From: Pseudomonas hormoni
Lineage (GTDB): Bacteria > Pseudomonadota > Gammaproteobacteria > Pseudomonadales > Pseudomonadaceae
DNA length: 64,000 nucleotides
Direction of reading: 5' to 3'
Assembly: GCF_018502625.1 (NCBI RefSeq)
Contig: NZ_CP075566.1
Location: forward strand, 5,211,001 to 5,275,000
The position numbers and the translations under genes were made by a program. The notes beneath the pieces are model-generated. The model saw only the letters and a list, made by a program, of their open reading frames with translations, was not told the DNA's origin and did not search any database. Positions within the stretch are counted from its first letter, which is position 1. The number at the start of each line of letters is the position of its first letter. This document shows positions 58,910 through 64,000 of the stretch, piece after piece.

Positions 58910-59797
58910 TCATGGCCTGGCGTCCTCGTCAGCGGTCTTCCTGGCTTCGCTTCCCTTCTCTTTAGGCGCGCCGCTTTCACTGCGAATCTGCGCATGGCTG
59001 ATCAGCGCAAAAATAAAGCTGCCACCGATGATGTTGCCCGCCAGCGTCGGACCGGCGAACACCAGCCAGAAATCCTTCCACGGCAGTTCCCCGGCAAAGA
59101 CCAGATACGAAACCTCGGCCGAACCGACCACGATGTGGGTGAAGTCCCCCAGCGCCATGAAATAGGTGATGAGGATGATGATCCACATCTTGGCGCTCTC
59201 CATGGACGGGATCATCCAGACCATGGTGGCGATCATCCAGCCCGAGACGATGCCCTTGGCGAACATCTGGCTGGCATCGTTTTCCATGACCTTGCGGCCG
59301 ATGTCGAGGAAGGCCAGGTCGGTCTTGCTGTCGAAAATCGGCAGATGCAGCATCACATACGCTACCAGCAGCGTGCCACAGAGGTTGCCCACCAACACCA
59401 CCGACCACAACCGCAGTAACCGGCCGAAGTTACCCAGTGTGGGTTTGCTCATGATCGGCAGCACGGCCGTCAGGGTGTTTTCGGTGAACAGTTGCTGGCG
59501 GGCGAGGATCACCGCGAGAAAACCGGCGCAGTAGCCGAAACTGGCGATGACCTTGAAGCCTTCGGCGTCCGGCAGGCGGGAATTGAGCAACCCCATGGCC
59601 ATCAGCGAAAGCCCCATGGTCAGGCCGGCGGCCAACGCCGACCACCACAGCGCGGCGACGCTGCGCTCAAGCTCCTGGTCGCCTTGGGTGCGGATGATTT
59701 CGTGCAGCACCGCTGCGCGTGGAGGCTGGTTTTTTTCGACCTCATGCTGTTCTTTCGCCGAGAGGTCGGGGGTCTTGCCTTCTTTTTGCGTGTCCAT
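58910..59797 (-). CDS. Formate/nitrite transporter (FNT) family protein
   Basis: This 295-residue inner-membrane protein has six predicted helices between charged N- and C-terminal tails. It resembles the YfdC/FNT channels: LARQQLFTENTLTAVLPIM and GNLCGTLLVAYVM in the first half, and ALGDFTHIVVGSAE and GPTLAGNIIGGSFIFAL in the second. The exact substrate (formate, nitrite, hydrosulfide or another anion) is not evident. The long charged tails are typical of the YfdC subgroup. Confidence 0.87.
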   Translation of the reverse strand: MDTQKEGKTPDLSAKEQHEVEKNQPPRAAVLHEIIRTQGDQELERSVAALWWSALAAGLTMGLSLMAMGLLNSRLPDAEGFKVIASFGYCAGFLAVILARQQLFTENTLTAVLPIMSKPTLGNFGRLLRLWSVVLVGNLCGTLLVAYVMLHLPIFDSKTDLAFLDIGRKVMENDASQMFAKGIVSGWMIATMVWMIPSMESAKMWIIILITYFMALGDFTHIVVGSAEVSYLVFAGELPWKDFWLVFAGPTLAGNIIGGSFIFALISHAQIRSESGAPKEKGSEARKTADEDARP

Positions 59798-59875
59798 TGA
59801 AGCTCCTGAACCTGTGGCGTGTCATGTAGGTACGACACGTTGGCTTCGGTGCTGTTCAGTGGTCCGCTGAATCAA

Positions 59876-59901
59876 TGTGGGAGCTAGCCTGCTAGCGATG
59901 G
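59876..59901. repeat. Single REP element, family C
   Basis: TGTGGGAGCTAGCCTGCTAG followed by CGATGG, with no inverted partner nearby. Confidence 0.65.
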
Positions 59902-59915
59902 GCACACCGCCGATC

Positions 59916-60320
59916 TCACTCGGTGATGCCATCATCCTGAAACTGATCCTTGACGTACTTGATCTCGGTCCGGCCATGCGGCGCAGGCAAGCCGTCCTCA
60001 CCCAGATTGACGAAGACCATCTTCTCCACCGTCAGGATGCTTTTGCGGGTGATCTTGTTACGCACTTCGCAGGTCAGGGTGATCGACGTACGGCCGAACT
60101 CGGTGGCGGTGATGCCCAGTTCGATGATGTCGCCCTGGCGCGAAGCGCTGACGAAGTTGATTTCGGAAATGTACTTGGTGACCACGCGTTGATTGCCCAA
60201 CTGGACGATCGCGTAGATCGCCGCTTCTTCGTCGATCCAGCGCAACAGGCTGCCGCCGAACAGCGTGCCGTTGGGGTTGAGGTCTTCGGGTTTTACCCAT
60301 TTGCGGGTGTGGAAATTCAT
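59916..60320 (-). CDS. Acyl-CoA thioesterase (hotdog fold, YciA-like)
   Basis: This 134-residue protein has the thioesterase core DLNPNGTLFGGSLLRWIDEEAA, where Asn and the catalytic acid (DEE) are positioned as in YciA/acyl-CoA thioesterase 4HBT enzymes. The ATG at 60320 with AGGAG upstream is preferred to a GTG at 60326. It is divergent from ahcY; the preferred acyl chain is not predictable. Confidence 0.85.
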   Translation of the reverse strand: MNFHTRKWVKPEDLNPNGTLFGGSLLRWIDEEAAIYAIVQLGNQRVVTKYISEINFVSASRQGDIIELGITATEFGRTSITLTCEVRNKITRKSILTVEKMVFVNLGEDGLPAPHGRTEIKYVKDQFQDDGITE

Positions 60321-60440
60321 ATTCACTCCTGACCGTCTTGCCGATTGATGCCGCCCATCATGGCAGAGCCCGGACTAGAGCTCTATTGAGCATCGACTAT
60401 GGTCTCGATTACCGTTCGGACATTGACCTGCAGAAAGGCT

Positions 60441-60468
60441 TTGGAAGATCAGCATAGCCCGCTATAAT
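60441..60468 (+). promoter_or_regulatory. Sigma-70 promoter of ahcY-metF
   Basis: TTGGAA, 16 bases, then a perfect TATAAT at 60463-60468. The predicted start near 60475 places the riboswitch within a leader of about 165 nt. Confidence 0.75.
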
Positions 60469-60480
60469 CGCCCCCGTTTC

Positions 60481-62050
<1,570 letters not shown>

Positions 62051-62074
62051 TTCGACCTGCTGCCTGCTCTCCCT

Positions 62075-62200
62075 TGTGGGAGCGGGTTTGTGTGGCGAGG
62101 GAGCTTGCTCCCGCTCGACTGCGAAGCAGTCGCAAAGCTTTGGGGACGCTGCGCGACCCAGCGGGAGCAAGCTCCCTCGCCACACAAGCCCGCTCCCACA
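62075..62200. repeat. Nested REPIN: family A inside family C
   Basis: Outer arms TGTGGGAGCGGGTTTGTG and CACAAGCCCGCTCCCACA (62075-62200) enclose a complete family A REPIN (62092-62183). The two layers together form one inverted repeat with roughly 40-base arms. It lies between ahcY and metF. Confidence 0.88.
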
Positions 62201-62246
62201 TTGGGACGTGCAAGCCTCCGGCTTACGTGTTTCCAAGGATATGACC

Positions 62247-63092
62247 ATGTCCCAAGACCGTCGCTACAGTTTCGAGTTCTTCCCTACGAAGACCGACGCT
62301 GGGCATGAAAAGCTGCTCGCCACTGCTCGTCAGCTGGCCACGTACAACCCCGACTTCTTCTCCTGCACCTATGGCGCTGGCGGTTCGACCCGTGATCGAA
62401 CCCTCAACACCGTGTTGCAGCTCGAAAGCGAAGTCAAAGTCCCTGCCGCACCGCATCTGTCCTGCGTGGGCGACAGCAAGGACGACTTGCGCGGCCTGCT
62501 GGCGCAATACAAGGCAGCCGGCATCAAGCGTATTGTTGCCCTGCGCGGCGACCTGCCTTCGGGCATGGGCATGGCCAGCGGTGAAATGCGCCACGCTAAC
62601 GACCTGGTTGAATTCATTCGTGAAGAGACCGGCGATCATTTCCACATCGAAGTCGCCGCTTACCCGGAAATGCATCCGCAAGCGCGCAATTTCGAAGACG
62701 ATCTGAACAACTTCGTGCGCAAGGCCAACGCTGGCGCCGACAGCGCGATCACCCAGTACTTCTTCAACGCCGACAGCTACTTCTACTTCGTCGAGCGCGT
62801 ACGGGCGATGGGCGTGAACATCCCGATCGTGCCGGGGATCATGCCGATCACCAACTACAGCAAGCTCGCGCGCTTCTCCGATGCCTGCGGTGCGGAAATC
62901 CCGCGCTGGATCCGCAAGCAACTGGAAGCCTACGGCGACGACACCCAGAGCATTCAAGGCTTTGGTGAGCAAGTCATCACCGAGATGTGTGAACGCCTGC
63001 TGCAAGGTGGCGCTCCGGGGCTGCACTTCTACACACTGAACCAGGCTGAAGCGAGTCTGGCGGTGTGGAACAACCTGAAGCTGCCGCGCTAA
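62247..63092 (+). CDS. metF: 5,10-methylenetetrahydrofolate reductase
   Basis: This 281-residue FAD enzyme makes 5-methyl-THF for methionine synthesis. It has YSFEFFPTKTDAG, TYGAGGSTRDRT and RGDLPSGMGM motifs and the family's usual length. ATG 62247 lies eight bases after AAGGA; an ATG at 62241 is too close to that site. With ahcY it completes the methyl cycle and is probably cotranscribed from the riboswitch-controlled promoter. Confidence 0.96.
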   Translation: MSQDRRYSFEFFPTKTDAGHEKLLATARQLATYNPDFFSCTYGAGGSTRDRTLNTVLQLESEVKVPAAPHLSCVGDSKDDLRGLLAQYKAAGIKRIVALRGDLPSGMGMASGEMRHANDLVEFIREETGDHFHIEVAAYPEMHPQARNFEDDLNNFVRKANAGADSAITQYFFNADSYFYFVERVRAMGVNIPIVPGIMPITNYSKLARFSDACGAEIPRWIRKQLEAYGDDTQSIQGFGEQVITEMCERLLQGGAPGLHFYTLNQAEASLAVWNNLKLPR

Positions 63093-63113
63093 ACATCGTT
63101 ACACGCAAGATCA

Positions 63114-63191
63114 AAAGATCGCAGTCTTCGGCAGCGCCTGCATTCGGGATTGTTTAATCCCTGTAGGCGCTGCGGAAGTCTGCGATTTTTT
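63114..63191 (+). terminator. REP-derived terminator after metF
   Basis: ATCGCAG-CTTC-GCAGCGCCT pairs with AGGCGCTGC-GAAG-CTGCGAT with small mismatches, capped by an inner GGATT/AATCC hairpin and followed by six T. The arms resemble a distinct Pseudomonas repeat family (AAAGATCGCAG type). Confidence 0.75.
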
Positions 63192-63288
63192 GCTTTTCAC
63201 GCGCTTTTATTGTGATGCAACACACGGAGATAGAGCATCTGCAGGCGGTTTCTGGCTCTTTCCCGTTTCTCGTCGTAATCTCAAGCCC

Positions 63289-64000
63289 ATGCCATTGATC
63301 CCGCAGTTAATCGCCGTGCTGGTTTTCACTTGCCTGAGCTTCGCCGCTCGGGGCGAGAAATTGCGCATTGTCACCGAACCATGGGCGCCTTACGTCTATG
63401 AGGAAAACGGCAAATCACTGGGCCTGGACTACGAAACCACGGCCATCGTCTTCAAGCGCCTGGGGATCGAAGTCGAGTGGCAGTTCCTGCCATGGAAACG
63501 CTGCCTGTCGATGCTCGAAACCGGCCAGGCCGATGGCGCGCTGGACATTTTTCACAGCGAAGAGCGCGACGCCACCCTGCTCTACCCCAGCGAACCGCTC
63601 TCGGAAGTCCAGTTCGTGATGTTTTACGCCAACGAGCGACCTCATCCGTTTCGCACCCTCGAGGACCTGAAAGGCCTGACCATCGGCACGTCGCCGGGCT
63701 ATCTGTACAGCCCGGACTTTCGCGAATCGACCCTGTTCACTCGCGAACCGGCGCCCACCCATGAAGCCAACTTCGGCAAACTGGTGCGCGGGCGGATCGA
63801 TCTGCTGATCACCGATCGCCGGGTCGGCCAGCATTTGCTCGACGAATTGAACATCCGCGACCAGATCAGCGAAAACCCGACCATCATCAGCCAACAAAGC
63901 CAATTCCTGGCGGTGCGCCGCAATGCGGGCATGGACTTGCTGGTGCAACGCTTCGGCGCCGAACTCAAGCGGTTCAAGCGCGAGCCCGCCTACGCCGAAC
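63289..64000 (+). CDS. Periplasmic solute-binding protein (SBP_bac_3 type), C-terminus beyond window
   Basis: The frame from ATG 63289 is open to the window end (237 codons seen). It encodes a signal peptide (MPLIPQLIAVLVFTCLSFAA) and an amino-acid-binding-protein-like domain: KLRIVTEPWAPYVYEENG, the GLDYETTAIVFKRLG lobe, and TIGTSPGYLY. It resembles the orphan at 35006. Ligand and partner genes are not visible. Confidence 0.85.
   Translation, partial: MPLIPQLIAVLVFTCLSFAARGEKLRIVTEPWAPYVYEENGKSLGLDYETTAIVFKRLGIEVEWQFLPWKRCLSMLETGQADGALDIFHSEERDATLLYPSEPLSEVQFVMFYANERPHPFRTLEDLKGLTIGTSPGYLYSPDFRESTLFTREPAPTHEANFGKLVRGRIDLLITDRRVGQHLLDELNIRDQISENPTIISQQSQFLAVRRNAGMDLLVQRFGAELKRFKREPAYAE

Overview
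The window is chromosomal DNA from a fluorescent Pseudomonas, most likely the P. fluorescens group. The evidence is GC-rich coding sequence, dense REP/REPIN palindromes between genes, and a gene order matching two P. aeruginosa PAO1 neighbourhoods (PA5398 down to about PA5372, and PA0555 to PA0546). Species cannot be fixed from the sequence alone. No prophage, insertion sequence, CRISPR array, rRNA or tRNA gene was found.

Left part (1-24858): a quaternary-ammonium catabolism superlocus. It holds dgcA with two partner genes of unknown function, the carnitine operon (caiX, cdhC, cdhA, cdhB, a gamma-butyrobetaine dioxygenase) with its regulator cdhR, the master regulator gbdR, L-serine dehydratase sdaB, the choline/betaine/carnitine ABC transporter cbcXWV, the choline symporter betT, and betIBA. 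Together they import choline, carnitine or butyrobetaine, convert them to glycine betaine, continue demethylation through dimethylglycine, and send the resulting serine to pyruvate. Phased GCGAC-type repeats upstream of caiX, cbcX and the dipeptidase-like gene are candidate AraC-family operators. Two intergenic regions flanking gbdR hold candidate small RNAs with intrinsic terminators.

Middle (25124-40535): a TldD/PmbA-type pair, a DHA2 transporter, RNA helicase dbpA, a flavoprotein, a YccS-like membrane protein, a periplasmic binding protein, an ElaA-type acetyltransferase, a winged-helix/YgjP pair, a REC-PAS-GGDEF-EAL protein and a PL7 alginate lyase without signal peptide.

Central-carbon and methyl-cycle part (40597-49449): tkt, epd, pgk, two small lipoproteins and fba run leftward. 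A SahR-like repressor and metK run rightward from a long palindrome.

Right part (49642-64000): ligB, a DUF1090 protein, a cytochrome c'-like lipoprotein, mltA, a MAPEG protein, two transporters, a full-length ExoU-type patatin phospholipase (a probable type III effector) with no chaperone gene beside it, an FNT-family channel and an acyl-CoA thioesterase. It ends with ahcY-metF behind an S-adenosylhomocysteine riboswitch, and a truncated binding-protein gene at the edge.

The most notable points are the stand-alone ExoU homologue, the two independent SAH-sensing devices on one methyl cycle, the phased operator repeats, the two candidate sRNAs, and altered metal or cluster motifs in the dimethylglycine operon.
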